From: Tistrella mobilis KA081020-065
Lineage (GTDB): Bacteria; Pseudomonadota; Alphaproteobacteria; Tistrellales; Tistrellaceae
Assembly (NCBI RefSeq): GCF_000264455.2
Contig: NC_017956.1
Coordinates: 1,595,501-1,659,500 of the forward strand
Length of the DNA stretch: 64,000 bases
Direction of reading: 5' to 3'
Shown: piece after piece, positions 47,298 through 56,133 of the stretch
Position numbering within the stretch: position 1 is the stretch's first letter
How the letters are laid out: every line of letters begins with the position of its first letter
Notes under the pieces: generated by a model
What the model saw: the letters and a program-made list of their open reading frames with translations, nothing else
Told to the model about the DNA's origin: nothing
Database searches by the model: none
Position numbers and translations under genes: made by a program

Positions 47298-47850
47298 ACC
47301 CGCCCCCGCCGGCAATGTCTTCGGCATGATCGCACAGTTCGACGATCCCGACCGGCTGAAGGACGGCATCCGCCGCCTGCGCGACCAGGGCTATCGGCGG
47401 ATGGAGGCCCATACCCCGTTCCCGATCGAGGGGCTGGCCGAGATGCTGGACTTCCGGGACAACCGTATCGCCTGGGCCACCTTTGCCGGCGGCGTGCTGG
47501 GGGCCGCTACGGGCTATGGCATGCAGGTCTATACCAATCTCGACTATGTGATCGATATCGGCGGCCGGCCGCTGATCTCGAACCCGGCCTTCATGCTGAT
47601 CACGTTCGAGCTGATGGTGCTGTTTGCGGTGCTGGCGGGGATCGGCGCCATGCTGCTGCTCAACCGCCTGCCGCGGCTGCATCATCCGCTGTTCGACGTG
47701 CCCGCCTTCCACATGGCCAGCACCGACCGGTTCTTTCTGGTGGTCTATGCCGATGACGACCGCTTCGACCCGGCAGCCACCCGGGCTGCGCTGGAGGCGC
47801 TGTCGCCGATCGGCATCGAGGATGTGCTGCAGGGGGAGGCGCCGGAATGA
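47290..47850 (+). CDS. actD: Alternative complex III subunit ActD (DUF3341)
   Basis: A 186-residue membrane protein. An N-terminal ferredoxin-fold-like segment (NVFGMIAQFDDPDRLKDGIR and YRRMEAHTPFPIEGLAE) precedes two hydrophobic helices at about 55-75 and 100-125; the periplasmic end includes HHPLFDVPAFHMASTDRFFL. This architecture defines ActD/DUF3341, with two helices and no cofactor. Translational coupling on both sides (overlaps of eight and four bases). Confidence 0.92.
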   Translation: MREPAPAGNVFGMIAQFDDPDRLKDGIRRLRDQGYRRMEAHTPFPIEGLAEMLDFRDNRIAWATFAGGVLGAATGYGMQVYTNLDYVIDIGGRPLISNPAFMLITFELMVLFAVLAGIGAMLLLNRLPRLHHPLFDVPAFHMASTDRFFLVVYADDDRFDPAATRAALEALSPIGIEDVLQGEAPE

Positions 47851-48380
47851 AACGTCTGGTCCTGTTGGCGGCCGCGCTTGCCCTTCTGCCCTCGTGCGAC
47901 GAGATGAGCTACCAGCCGCGCTATGATTCCTACGAGCCGAGCGGGTTGTTCGCCGACGGCAAATCCCGCCAGGCGCTGCCGGCCGGTACCATGGCGCGAG
48001 GCGACGAGGTGCCGCTTGCGGCCCTGAACACCCGGCCGGAGATGAGCATGGAGCTGCTCGCCCGCGGCCGGGAGCGGTACGAAATCTACTGCACCCCCTG
48101 CCACGACCAGGCCGGCTATGGCCGGGGTATCGTGCCGGCGCGCGGCTTCCCCGAGCCGCCGAGCTTTCATATCGCCCGGCTGTGGGGGGCGCCCGACAGC
48201 CATATCGTCGACGTCATTACCCGGGGCCATGGGGTGATGTTTTCCTATGCCGACCGGGTTACCCCTGCCGATCGGTGGGCGATCGCGGCCTATATCCGGG
48301 CGCTGCAACTCAGCCAGGATGCGCCGGCCGGACTGCTGGACGACCAGGATATGGCCCGTCTGGCGGAGGGGGCGCCATGA
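47847..48380 (+). CDS. actE: Alternative complex III subunit ActE, monoheme cytochrome c lipoprotein
   Basis: A 177-residue periplasmic cytochrome. The signal peptide ends in a lipobox, LLPSCDEM (Cys18), so it should be lipid-anchored. MSYQPRYDSYEPSGLFADG is the family N-terminus. One heme site, YCTPCHDQAGYGRG, is near residues 75-88, and the Met ligand may be in HGVMFSYADRV. It delivers electrons from the complex toward the caa3 oxidase. Overlaps four bases with both neighbours. Confidence 0.93.
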   Translation: MKRLVLLAAALALLPSCDEMSYQPRYDSYEPSGLFADGKSRQALPAGTMARGDEVPLAALNTRPEMSMELLARGRERYEIYCTPCHDQAGYGRGIVPARGFPEPPSFHIARLWGAPDSHIVDVITRGHGVMFSYADRVTPADRWAIAAYIRALQLSQDAPAGLLDDQDMARLAEGAP

Positions 48381-49126
48381 CCCCTGCTCCCAACACCACC
48401 CCCGCCCCCAACACGACCCGCGCGGCCGGAGGCCGGATCCGCGGCCTCTGGATGCTGGCCCTGGCCCTGATCCTCGCCTCCCTCGGCTGGATGATCGCAG
48501 AGCCGGCGGTGCTGGCCGGCTGGCTCGCGGCCTCGGCCTTCTGGTCGGGGCTGCCGCTGGGTGCGCTGGTGCTGGTCATGATGATCCGGATCATCCCAGG
48601 CAGCTGGCGCCAGGAATTGAGCGGGCCGGGAGAGGCGATGCTGCTGCTGTCGCCGCTGATGGTGCTTGCCGCCCTGCCGCTGCTGATCATGCCCGGTGCG
48701 GTCTATCCCTGGGTGTCGGGGCCCGAGCGGACCGGTTTCCGCACCCTCTATCTCACCCCCTGGTTCTTCTCCCTGCGGACGGTGATCTTTCTGGCGGTGG
48801 TGGCCGGCTTTGCGGCCCTGCTGCTGCTTGCCCGGCGCCGGCCGGTCGCCATACCGGCCGGCGGGCTGATCCTCGTCACCCTGCTGCACACCATGTTCGC
48901 GGTCGACTGGCTGATGTCGCTGGAGCCGGGATTCCATTCCGTCGGGTTTCGGGCTCTATGTGCTGTCGATCCAGGCCGCCTCGGCACTGGCGGTGGCGAT
49001 CCTGATCCGGTTGCGCAGGGGCGGCGGCGCGGCGCGGCCGGGCATTCTGGGCGGGCTGCTGCTCTCGGCCCTGCTGCTCTGGATCTATTTCGCCTTCATG
49101 CAGTACTTCATCAGCTGGTCCGATGA
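48377..49126 (+). CDS. actF: Alternative complex III subunit ActF, N-terminal part (frameshifted)
   Basis: 249 residues as read. Residues 1-190 are true ActF: after a Pro/Thr-rich start come helices LWMLALALILASLGWMIAEP, LGALVLVMMIRIIPGSW and further ones to FAVDWLMSLEPGFHSVGF. At 48947 an extra T in a TTT run moves the reading frame; the remaining 59 residues are Arg/Gly-rich junk. The other frame continues directly with FGLYVLSIQAAS. A repaired ActF (48377-49487) would have about 369 residues, normal for the family. ATG at 48377 overlaps the actE stop. Confidence 0.85.
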   Translation: MTPAPNTTPAPNTTRAAGGRIRGLWMLALALILASLGWMIAEPAVLAGWLAASAFWSGLPLGALVLVMMIRIIPGSWRQELSGPGEAMLLLSPLMVLAALPLLIMPGAVYPWVSGPERTGFRTLYLTPWFFSLRTVIFLAVVAGFAALLLLARRRPVAIPAGGLILVTLLHTMFAVDWLMSLEPGFHSVGFRALCAVDPGRLGTGGGDPDPVAQGRRRGAAGHSGRAAALGPAALDLFRLHAVLHQLVR

Positions 49127-49487
49127 TCTGCCCGACAGCGTGCTCTGGTATGAGCATCGCGCGGACGGGATCTGGACGGTGGCCATCTGGCTGGTCGCGG
49201 CGTTGAGCTTCGTGCCCGCCCTTCTGCTTCTGTTCCCGCCGGTCCGCCACCATCGGCGCCGGCTGACCGGGCTTGCGATCGCAGTGCTGGTCGGCCGGAT
49301 GCTGGAAATGGCCTGGCTGGTGCTGCCGGTCACGGCGGGACGGGCGGGGGCGCCGGCGACGTCGATCTTTGTGGTTACGGGACTGAGCCTTGGAGGTCTG
49401 GGCCTGCTGGCGGGGCTGTCGCTGCCGGCGCTGCTGGAACGGGCCGCGCGGCTCCGTGCGCGGCGCAGCCGGGAGGACCGACCATGA
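48960..49487 (+). CDS. actF: Alternative complex III subunit ActF, C-terminal part (separated by frameshift)
   Basis: 175 residues from an internal GTG; homologous sequence begins at 48948. It contains the remaining helices of ActF, including LLSALLLWIYFAFMQYFISW with WSDDLPDSVLWYEHRADGIW, and the final VVTGLSLGGLGLLAGLSLP helix. There is no ribosome site at this GTG, so it is not a separate gene. The stop overlaps the next ATG by four bases. Confidence 0.85.
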   Translation: MLSIQAASALAVAILIRLRRGGGAARPGILGGLLLSALLLWIYFAFMQYFISWSDDLPDSVLWYEHRADGIWTVAIWLVAALSFVPALLLLFPPVRHHRRRLTGLAIAVLVGRMLEMAWLVLPVTAGRAGAPATSIFVVTGLSLGGLGLLAGLSLPALLERAARLRARRSREDRP

Positions 49488-49915
49488 CCGCCACCCACCG
49501 TAACCGCCGGGACGACCAGGGCTTCGAGCCACAGGACGTACCCGCCCGCGGCGTGGTGCGTGCCGTGATCGGGCTCTTCGCCGGGATTGCACTCTCGGCG
49601 GCGCTGGTGGCCGGGCTGGTGGTGCTGCTGACCCCCGGGGTGGGGCCGGAACAGCCGCAGGCGATCGGCGATACCCGACCGGGCCCCGCCGGACCGCGTC
49701 TTCAGGTCGATCCGCGCCGCGAACGCGCGGCGGTGGAAGCCGCGGCCGCGGCAAAGCTTCAGGGCTATCGCTGGATCGACGGCCCCGGCCGGCGGGCGCA
49801 TATCCCGATCGACCGGGCGATGCAGATTCTGGCGGCCCGCGGCTGGCCCGCCCATCCCACCCATCCCGCTCACCCCGCGCCAGACCAGGGGCAGGGGGAA
49901 GGGGCGACGCCATGA
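49484..49915 (+). CDS. Small membrane protein of the alternative complex III/oxidase operon
   Basis: A 143-residue protein with one N-terminal membrane helix (about 25-50, VIGLFAGIALSAALVAGLVV). The soluble part ends with YRWIDGPGRRAHIPIDRAMQ and a Pro/His-rich tail (PAHPTHPAHPAP). I know the motif GY-W-D-HIPID-RAM from small proteins encoded beside cytochrome oxidase genes, where they are often unnamed; a role in assembly is inference. It sits between actF and the SCO gene with four-base overlaps on both sides, so stoichiometric co-translation is likely. Confidence 0.75.
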   Translation: MTATHRNRRDDQGFEPQDVPARGVVRAVIGLFAGIALSAALVAGLVVLLTPGVGPEQPQAIGDTRPGPAGPRLQVDPRRERAAVEAAAAAKLQGYRWIDGPGRRAHIPIDRAMQILAARGWPAHPTHPAHPAPDQGQGEGATP

Positions 49916-50715
49916 TCCGCCTTGCCGCCATTCTGCTGACCCTGATCCTCGCCGCCCTGCCGGCCGGCGCCCAGGCCCCCTTCGACCCCTTCGACCGGGC
50001 GGGTATCGATCCGAAGCCCGGGGCGAGGGTGCCGCTGGATCTGGCCTTCCGCGACCAGACCGGTGCGCGCGTCACTCTGGGCGAGCTGGGCGGCGGCCGG
50101 CCGATCCTGCTGGCGCCGGTGCTGCACGACTGCCCGAACATCTGCGGCGTGACCATGGCCGGCCTGGCCCGCGCCATGCAGGCGCAGGACTACACGGCCG
50201 GCCGGGACTTCGCGGTGGTCGCCTTCGGCATCGACCCGCGTGAGGGGCCGGAAACTGCCCGCGCCAGCCTGGACGAGCTGACGCAGGGCTTCCCGGATCT
50301 CGGCCATGGCGCCATGGCGGCCGTGACCGGCCAGGCCGCCCAGATCCGGACCGTGACCGATGCGCTGGGCTTCCGCTATGCCTGGGACGAGAGTATCGGG
50401 CAATACGCCCATGTCGCCGCCGTGGCGGTGCTGACGGCCGATGGTCGTCTGGCCCGCTGGCTTTATGGTGTGGCGCCGGAACCGACCGATCTGTCGCTGG
50501 CCCTGACCGAGGCCGGGGAGGGGCGGCTCGGCGACTGGGGCGATCAGCTGCTGCTGCTCTGCTATCACTATGATCCGAAGACCGGCCGCTATGGCTCGCT
50601 GGTCTCGTGGGCGCTCAGGATCGGCGGCAGCGCCACGGTTCTGGCGGGGGCGGGGCTGATCGGCCTTGCGGTGCTGCGCGAACGGCGCCGGCGGAGCGGG
50701 GGGCCGCGCTCATGA
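49912..50715 (+). CDS. SCO1/SenC family copper chaperone for cytochrome oxidase
   Basis: A 267-residue thioredoxin-fold protein inserting copper into the CuA site of oxidase subunit II. A signal peptide (1-19, ending AGAQA) is followed by the copper-binding CXXXC in HDCPNICGVTM near residues 75-84 and the third ligand His in YAHVAAVAV near 165. A C-terminal membrane helix (WALRIGGSATVLAGAGLIGL) anchors it. It precedes coxB by a four-base overlap. Confidence 0.92.
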   Translation: MIRLAAILLTLILAALPAGAQAPFDPFDRAGIDPKPGARVPLDLAFRDQTGARVTLGELGGGRPILLAPVLHDCPNICGVTMAGLARAMQAQDYTAGRDFAVVAFGIDPREGPETARASLDELTQGFPDLGHGAMAAVTGQAAQIRTVTDALGFRYAWDESIGQYAHVAAVAVLTADGRLARWLYGVAPEPTDLSLALTEAGEGRLGDWGDQLLLLCYHYDPKTGRYGSLVSWALRIGGSATVLAGAGLIGLAVLRERRRRSGGPRS

Positions 50716-51662
50716 CCGCCTCCCTTGCCCCCTGGATCACCGAGGCATCGGCCCATGCGGCCGAAATCGACCGGCTGGCCCTGGCCTTCAGCCTGTTGAT
50801 CGCGGCCCTGTCGGTGCCGGTCTTCCTGCTGCTGGTGGTGTTCGCCATCCGCTATCGCCGCGGCCGCAAGGTCGACCGCCGCCATGCCCCCGACCGGAAT
50901 GTCTGGCTGGAGACCTCTTGGGCGCTGATCCCCTTCCTTCTGATCCTGATCTTCTATGTCTGGTCGACCAGCAGCTATATCGACCTCTACGAGCCCCCTG
51001 ACGACGCGCTGGAAATCAACCTGGTGGCCAAGCAGTGGATGTGGAAGGTCCAGCATCCGGGCGGTCAGCGAGAGATCGACGAGCTGCACGTGCCGGCGGG
51101 GACGCCGGTGCGGCTCAACATGGCATCGCAGGACGTGATCCACAGCCTTTATGTGCCGGCGCTCCGCCTGAAGCGCGATGTGGTGCCGGGGCGCTATACC
51201 AGCCTGTGGTTCACCGCCGACCGCCCCGGAACCTATCGGCTGACCTGCGCCGAATTCTGCGGCACCGATCATTCCACCATGGGCGGCCGGCTGGTGGTGA
51301 TGCGCCCGGCCGATTATGCCCGCTGGCTGGCAGAGTCGGATCTTGACCCCTCCCTTGCCGAACAGGGGGCGCAGCTGTTCCGCACGCTGGGCTGCAGCGG
51401 CTGCCACGGGTCGGGTTCGACGGTTCATGCGCCGCCGCTCGACGGGCTCTATGGCAGCCCCGTACCGCTGGATGACGGCCGGGTGATCACCGCCGACGAC
51501 CGCTATATCCGCGACTCGATCCTGCTGCCGCAATCCGAGATCGCTGCCGGCTATCCGCGCATCATGCCGACCTTCCGCAACCTGCTGGACGAGGAGCAGG
51601 TGATGAAGCTGGTGGCCTATATCAAGTCGCTGCGGCGCCAGGGCTGGAAGGACGGACCATGA
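50712..51662 (+). CDS. coxB: caa3-type cytochrome c oxidase subunit II with fused cytochrome c
   Basis: A 316-residue subunit with two N-terminal helices (about 18-42 and 62-84), a CuA cupredoxin domain and a C-terminal heme domain. CuA ligands are the His of VIHSLYVP and the cluster [14 protein letters not shown] (two Cys, Glu, His, Met). The fused cytochrome c has CSGCHGSG near residue 228 and a Met ligand in PRIMPTFRN. The fused heme makes it caa3-type and gives ActE a direct electron acceptor. Start 50712 overlaps the SCO stop. Confidence 0.95.
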   Translation: MTASLAPWITEASAHAAEIDRLALAFSLLIAALSVPVFLLLVVFAIRYRRGRKVDRRHAPDRNVWLETSWALIPFLLILIFYVWSTSSYIDLYEPPDDALEINLVAKQWMWKVQHPGGQREIDELHVPAGTPVRLNMASQDVIHSLYVPALRLKRDVVPGRYTSLWFTADRPGTYRLTCAEFCGTDHSTMGGRLVVMRPADYARWLAESDLDPSLAEQGAQLFRTLGCSGCHGSGSTVHAPPLDGLYGSPVPLDDGRVITADDRYIRDSILLPQSEIAAGYPRIMPTFRNLLDEEQVMKLVAYIKSLRRQGWKDGP

Positions 51663-53284
51663 CCGCGACCACCGCGACCGAACGGGCAAGCTATCTGGGG
51701 GCGGGGCATACGCTGCGCTCGTGGCTGTTCACCACTGATCACAAGCGGATCGCGATCCTCTACATGATCTCGGTCACCCTGTTCTTTTTCGTGGGCGGGG
51801 CGGCCGCGGCCCTGGTCCGCGCCGATCTGCTGACGCCCGAGGGCGATCTCCTGAGCAATGAGGGCTATAACCGGGCCTTCACGCTGCACGGCGTGATCAT
51901 GGTCTGGTTCTTCCTGATCCCGTCCATTCCCAACACCTTCGGCAATTTCCTGCTGCCGTTGATGATCGGCGCGCGCGACCTGGCTTTCCCGCGGCTGAAC
52001 CTGATCAGCTGGTACATCTACATGCTGGGCGGGCTGTTCACGCTGGTGGTGCTGATCACCGGCGGGGTCGATACCGGCTGGACCTTCTACACGCCGCTGT
52101 CGTCGATGTTCGCCAACGGCAATGTCGTGCTGGTGGCGGTGGCGGTGTTCATCGTCGGCTTTTCCTCGATTCTGACCGGGCTCAATTTCATCGTCACCGT
52201 CCACAAGCTGCGGGCGCCGGGCATGACCTGGGGGCGGCTCAGGCTGTTCGTCTGGTCGCATTATGCGACGTCGATCATCCTGGTGCTGGCGACGCCGGTG
52301 CTGTCGATCGCCCTGGTGCTGATCGCAGCCGAACGGCTGTTCGGGCTGGGGGTGTTCGATCCGGCGCTGGGGGGCGACCCGCTGCTGTTCCAGCACCTGT
52401 TCTGGTTCTACAGCCACCCGGCGGTCTACATCATGGTGCTGCCGGCCATGGGAGTGGTGAGCGAGCTGGTCGCGGCCACCGCGCGCAAGCCGGTCTTCGG
52501 CTACTGGTTCGTGGCGGGATCGTCCATGGCGATCGCGATCATCGGCTTTCTGGTCTGGGGCCATCACATGTTCGTGGCCGGACAGTCGATGTATGCAAGC
52601 GCGGTGTTTTCCTTCCTCAGCATCGTGGTCGCGGTGCCGTCGGCGATCAAGGTCTACAACTGGACGGCGACGCTCTACAAAGGCCATATCGCGCTCGACC
52701 CGCCCTTCTTCTTTGCGGCCGGCTTCATCGGCCTGTTCGTTCTGGGCGGATTGACCGGGTTGATCCTGGCCATGCTGGCGATCGACGTCCATCTCCACGA
52801 CACTTATTTCGTCGTGGCGCATTTCCACTACATCATGGTCGGCGGCACGGTCTCGGCCTATTTCGGCGCCCTGCATTTCTGGTGGCCCAAGATCAGCGGC
52901 CGGATCTATCCCCGGCTCTGGGGCACGCTGTCGGCCGTGTTCATCTTCCTGGGGTTCAACCTCACCTTCTTCCCGCAATTCATCCTGGGCTATCTGGGCA
53001 TGCCGCGGCGCTACCACAGCTATGACCCGGCCTTTCAGGTGCTGCACATCATGTCGACCACCGGCGCCTCGATCCTGGCGGTCGCCTATGTCATGCCCTT
53101 CGCCTATCTGTTCTGGTCGCTGCGCTATGGCCGGCCCGCGGGCCCCAACCCCTGGGGCGTGACCGGGCTGGAATGGACGGTCGCCTCGCCGCCGCCCAAG
53201 CACAATTTCTACCCGCCGCCCGTGGTCTCGGAAGGCCCCTATGACGGCTATGAGGTGGAGATGAAGGGGTCGAAACATGGCTGA
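51659..53284 (+). CDS. coxA: caa3-type cytochrome c oxidase subunit I, A2-type
   Basis: A 541-residue, 12-helix heme-copper oxidase core where O2 is reduced. Heme ligand His are in [12 protein letters not shown] and VVAHFHYIM; CuB ligands include the His of [14 protein letters not shown] and the pair in VWGHHMF. The D-channel glutamate of HPEV is absent and replaced by the Tyr-Ser pair in YSHPAV (near residue 250), the hallmark of A2-type oxidases such as the Rhodothermus marinus caa3. That enzyme also partners with alternative complex III, so the operon makes functional sense. Confidence 0.97.
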   Translation: MTATTATERASYLGAGHTLRSWLFTTDHKRIAILYMISVTLFFFVGGAAAALVRADLLTPEGDLLSNEGYNRAFTLHGVIMVWFFLIPSIPNTFGNFLLPLMIGARDLAFPRLNLISWYIYMLGGLFTLVVLITGGVDTGWTFYTPLSSMFANGNVVLVAVAVFIVGFSSILTGLNFIVTVHKLRAPGMTWGRLRLFVWSHYATSIILVLATPVLSIALVLIAAERLFGLGVFDPALGGDPLLFQHLFWFYSHPAVYIMVLPAMGVVSELVAATARKPVFGYWFVAGSSMAIAIIGFLVWGHHMFVAGQSMYASAVFSFLSIVVAVPSAIKVYNWTATLYKGHIALDPPFFFAAGFIGLFVLGGLTGLILAMLAIDVHLHDTYFVVAHFHYIMVGGTVSAYFGALHFWWPKISGRIYPRLWGTLSAVFIFLGFNLTFFPQFILGYLGMPRRYHSYDPAFQVLHIMSTTGASILAVAYVMPFAYLFWSLRYGRPAGPNPWGVTGLEWTVASPPPKHNFYPPPVVSEGPYDGYEVEMKGSKHG

Positions 53285-53912
53285 GAACGTCCGGCTGCAC
53301 GACCCCTATGCCCGGCCCGTGCAGCAGCGCACCGCCGATCTGATGGGCATGTTCGTCTTCCTCGGCACCGAGATCATGCTGTTCGGCGGGCTGTTCGCGG
53401 CGATCTATGTGGTTCGCGGCCTGCACCCGCACGAGGTGGTGGAAGCCTCAAAGCGCCTGCATCTGTTCATCGGGGCCGCCAATACCGCCATTCTGCTGAC
53501 CTCCAGTCTGGCGGTCGCCGTGGCCGTGCGGGCGGCGCGGGCCGGGCGGGTGCGGCTCGGCTGGATGCTGCTTCTGGGCGCGGCTTTGACCGGGCTTCTG
53601 TTCCTGGGCGTCAAGGGCATGGAATGGGGAATGGAGGCAGAGGAAGGGCTGCTGCCGTTCAGGGGGGTGTCGGGCAGCCTGTCGGGCCCGGTCGACCGGC
53701 TGTTCATGAACCTCTACATGATCGCGACCGGACTGCACGCGATCCATGTCAGCATCGGCGTGGTGCTGCTTGCGGGCCTTGCCCTCAGGATCGGCCTCGG
53801 CCGCCTGCAGCTGCCGGAACGGGCGGTGGTGGTGGAGGTCGCGGGCCTCTACTGGCATCTGGTGGATGTGATCTGGGTCTTCCTCTATCCCGCGCTCTAT
53901 CTGATACGGTGA
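53277..53912 (+). CDS. coxC: Cytochrome c oxidase subunit III
   Basis: A 211-residue, five-helix membrane subunit. Typical segments are [37 protein letters not shown] and the end region [20 protein letters not shown]. The shorter, five-helix form is normal for caa3 and bo3 oxidases. It overlaps coxA by eight bases. Confidence 0.95.
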   Translation: MAENVRLHDPYARPVQQRTADLMGMFVFLGTEIMLFGGLFAAIYVVRGLHPHEVVEASKRLHLFIGAANTAILLTSSLAVAVAVRAARAGRVRLGWMLLLGAALTGLLFLGVKGMEWGMEAEEGLLPFRGVSGSLSGPVDRLFMNLYMIATGLHAIHVSIGVVLLAGLALRIGLGRLQLPERAVVVEVAGLYWHLVDVIWVFLYPALYLIR

Positions 53913-53917
53913 GAATG

Positions 53918-54190
53918 ATGACCGGTATCGGACGGCTGATCCTGATCTGGGCGGCACTGCTGGTGCTGCTGGCGGCCACGGTGGCGGCAAGTGCCGTTCT
54001 CCACGGCGCGGCCAGCCTGACCGCCAGCCTGCTGATCGCCGCGATCAAGGCGGGGCTGATCTTCTGGTTCTTCATGCATCTGGGCGAAGAGGCGGGGCTC
54101 GTCAGGGTTATGGCGCTGGGCGCCATTGCCTGGCTCGGCATCCTCTTCGCGCTGTCGGGCGCCGACTACGCCACCCGCGGCTGGTGGTGA
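53918..54190 (+). CDS. coxD: Cytochrome c oxidase subunit IV (prokaryotic type)
   Basis: A 90-residue protein with three hydrophobic helices, including AAIKAGLIFWFFMHLGEE, the signature of bacterial subunit IV of caa3/bo3 oxidases. Two ATGs (53915, 53918) are in frame; the second has better spacing from GGTGAG. It is the last gene of the operon and converges with the sulfide gene cluster; only four bases separate the stops, so no room exists for a conventional terminator hairpin between them. Confidence 0.85.
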   Translation: MTGIGRLILIWAALLVLLAATVAASAVLHGAASLTASLLIAAIKAGLIFWFFMHLGEEAGLVRVMALGAIAWLGILFALSGADYATRGWW

Positions 54191-54194
54191 GCGA

Positions 54195-55886
54195 TCATTG
54201 CGCCGATGCGGGAAGGGCAGGTTTGGGTTTCGCCAGCCATTCGCGGCCACGCAGCATCGCTTTCCAGTACATCCAGGGCAGCATCCGTTCTTTCAGCAGC
54301 CAGGCGAGGTGGCTGGGCCGGCGGCCGTCGATCAGCCAGTTCGGGAAGCTCGGCAGCAATTTGCCGCCATAGCCGAATTCGGCGAGCACGATCCGGCCGC
54401 GCTCCACGGTCAGCGGGCAGGATCCGTAGCCGTCATAAACCGCGTCGCCCCCCGAAATCAGGCCCAGATCGCGCAGCAGATTGTGGGCCACGACCGGCGC
54501 CTGCTTGCGGGCGGCGGCCGCGGTCTTGGCATTGGGTGCGTTGCAGACGTCGCCCAGGCCATAGACGCCGTCATACTGCCGGTGCCGCAGGCTCGACGGG
54601 TCGACATCGACCCAGCCGTCCGCATCGGCAAGCGGCGAGACCTTCACGAAATCGGGCGCGCATTGCGGCGGCACGACATGGATCATGTCGAAACCGCGCT
54701 CCACCGTGCTGGTCTGCCCCGCGGCATCGGTGCGGGTGAACCAGGCGGTGCGGGCGGGCCCGTCGATGCGGGTCAGCCTTTCCTGGAAGCGGAGATGAAT
54801 GCCGTAGCGCTCCACATAGGACATCAGCGCCGGCACATAGTCTTTCACGCCGAACAGCACCGCCCCGGCGGTGCAGAAATTGATGTCGATCCCGGAGAGC
54901 ACAGCCTGCCGGCGCCAGTGGTCGGCGGACAGATACATCGCCTTCTGGGGTGCGCCCGCGCATTTGATCGGCATCGGCGGCTGGGTGAAGATCGCCCGAC
55001 CGCTCTTCATGCCCTGGACCAGCTCCCAGGTGTAAGGGGCCAGGTCATAGCGGTAATTCGAGGTGACGCCGTTGCGCCCCAGCGTCTCGGCCAGGCCCGG
55101 AATGGCGGTCCAGTCCAGCTTGAGGCCGGGGGCGACGACCAGCGCCCGCCAGGTGATCACCCGGCAGCCATCAAGGATGACGGCCCTGGCATCGGGCTCG
55201 AAGGCCGCCACAGCCGCTTTGATCCAGGTGACGCCCGGCGGGATCAGCGAGGCCATCGTCCGGGCGGTGGTGCGGGCATCGAACACGCCGCCACCGACCA
55301 TGGTCCAGCCCGGCTGATAGTAGTGGATATCGGCCGGATCGATGATCGCGATGTCGAGATCGGGCTTGCGGGCCTTCAGGCTGGACGCGGCGGCGATACC
55401 CGCGGCGCCACCGCCGACGATGACCACGTCGTGGTGGAGGCTGGTGCCATCCACCGGCGTGCGGCCGCCATTGGCGATCCGGCGGGCGACGCCGGTCATG
55501 TCGTAGCCGGCCGCTTTTGCGGCGGCGATGATTTCGGGCAGCGGCCGGCCGCGGGCGGCTTCGGCCAGCGACCAGAGCGTGGCCGAGCGCGTACCCGAAC
55601 GGCAATAGGCGAGCACCGGCCGCGGCAGGCGGTCGATCAGCCCGGCAAAGGCGCCGGCCTGGTCATCCGTCACCTTGCCCGAGGCGACGGGCAGAAAGGC
55701 GGCCTCGATCCCGGCGGCCTGTGCCGCCTGGCGGATTTCCTCGAAAACCGGCTGATCGGGGCCTTCGCCGTCGGGCCGGTTGCAGATGACCGCGCGAAAG
55801 CCGGCGGCGGCCAGATCGGCCATGTCTTCCGGATGGATCTGGGGCGCGACCGAGACTGTCGGCGACAGGGCGTGCGTGCGGGGCAT
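54195..55886 (-). CDS. Blh-type sulfur transferase/phosphatase-like domain fused to sulfide:quinone oxidoreductase
   Basis: A 563-residue fusion. Residues 1-115 form a DUF442/Blh domain with the phosphatase-like loop AYCRSGTRSATLW (Cys95). Residues 150-563 are an FAD-dependent sulfide:quinone oxidoreductase: dinucleotide loop VVIVGGGAAGIAAASSL, cysteine-containing QPPMPIKCAGAPQKAMY, and GLGDVCNAPNAKTAAAAR near the C-terminus. SQR oxidises sulfide at the membrane and passes electrons to quinone; the N-terminal domain probably handles the persulfide. The fusion is known from BigR-type sulfide operons. Convergence with the oxidase operon fits protection of heme-copper oxidase from sulfide. Confidence 0.9.
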   Translation of the reverse strand: MPRTHALSPTVSVAPQIHPEDMADLAAAGFRAVICNRPDGEGPDQPVFEEIRQAAQAAGIEAAFLPVASGKVTDDQAGAFAGLIDRLPRPVLAYCRSGTRSATLWSLAEAARGRPLPEIIAAAKAAGYDMTGVARRIANGGRTPVDGTSLHHDVVIVGGGAAGIAAASSLKARKPDLDIAIIDPADIHYYQPGWTMVGGGVFDARTTARTMASLIPPGVTWIKAAVAAFEPDARAVILDGCRVITWRALVVAPGLKLDWTAIPGLAETLGRNGVTSNYRYDLAPYTWELVQGMKSGRAIFTQPPMPIKCAGAPQKAMYLSADHWRRQAVLSGIDINFCTAGAVLFGVKDYVPALMSYVERYGIHLRFQERLTRIDGPARTAWFTRTDAAGQTSTVERGFDMIHVVPPQCAPDFVKVSPLADADGWVDVDPSSLRHRQYDGVYGLGDVCNAPNAKTAAAARKQAPVVAHNLLRDLGLISGGDAVYDGYGSCPLTVERGRIVLAEFGYGGKLLPSFPNWLIDGRRPSHLAWLLKERMLPWMYWKAMLRGREWLAKPKPALPASAQ

Positions 55887-56133
55887 GGGATGGTTACTCC
55901 CGTCGGGGCCGGTCCGGTGTGGTCGCGTGCGGGCATGCGCCCTCGCGCGCGGCGCAGGATCGTCAGGATCGGCCGGTGATATATAACCTGTAATTGAGAA
56001 GCCGGCCGGACTACCGCGTGGCGAGGCCTGCGCGGATCGGCCCTTGCGTGGCCGGCTCAGCCGGTGGCCGGGGACGGGACCATGGGGGTTTCCTCCTGTT
56101 CTTGATATGTCTGTGTCTGCAGGGGCCGTGCGT

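Noticed and set aside
51617-53278. 553-codon minus-strand frame opposite coxA
   Set aside because: Antisense to an unmistakable cytochrome oxidase gene; sequence is His/Asp/Arg/Gln-rich without motifs.
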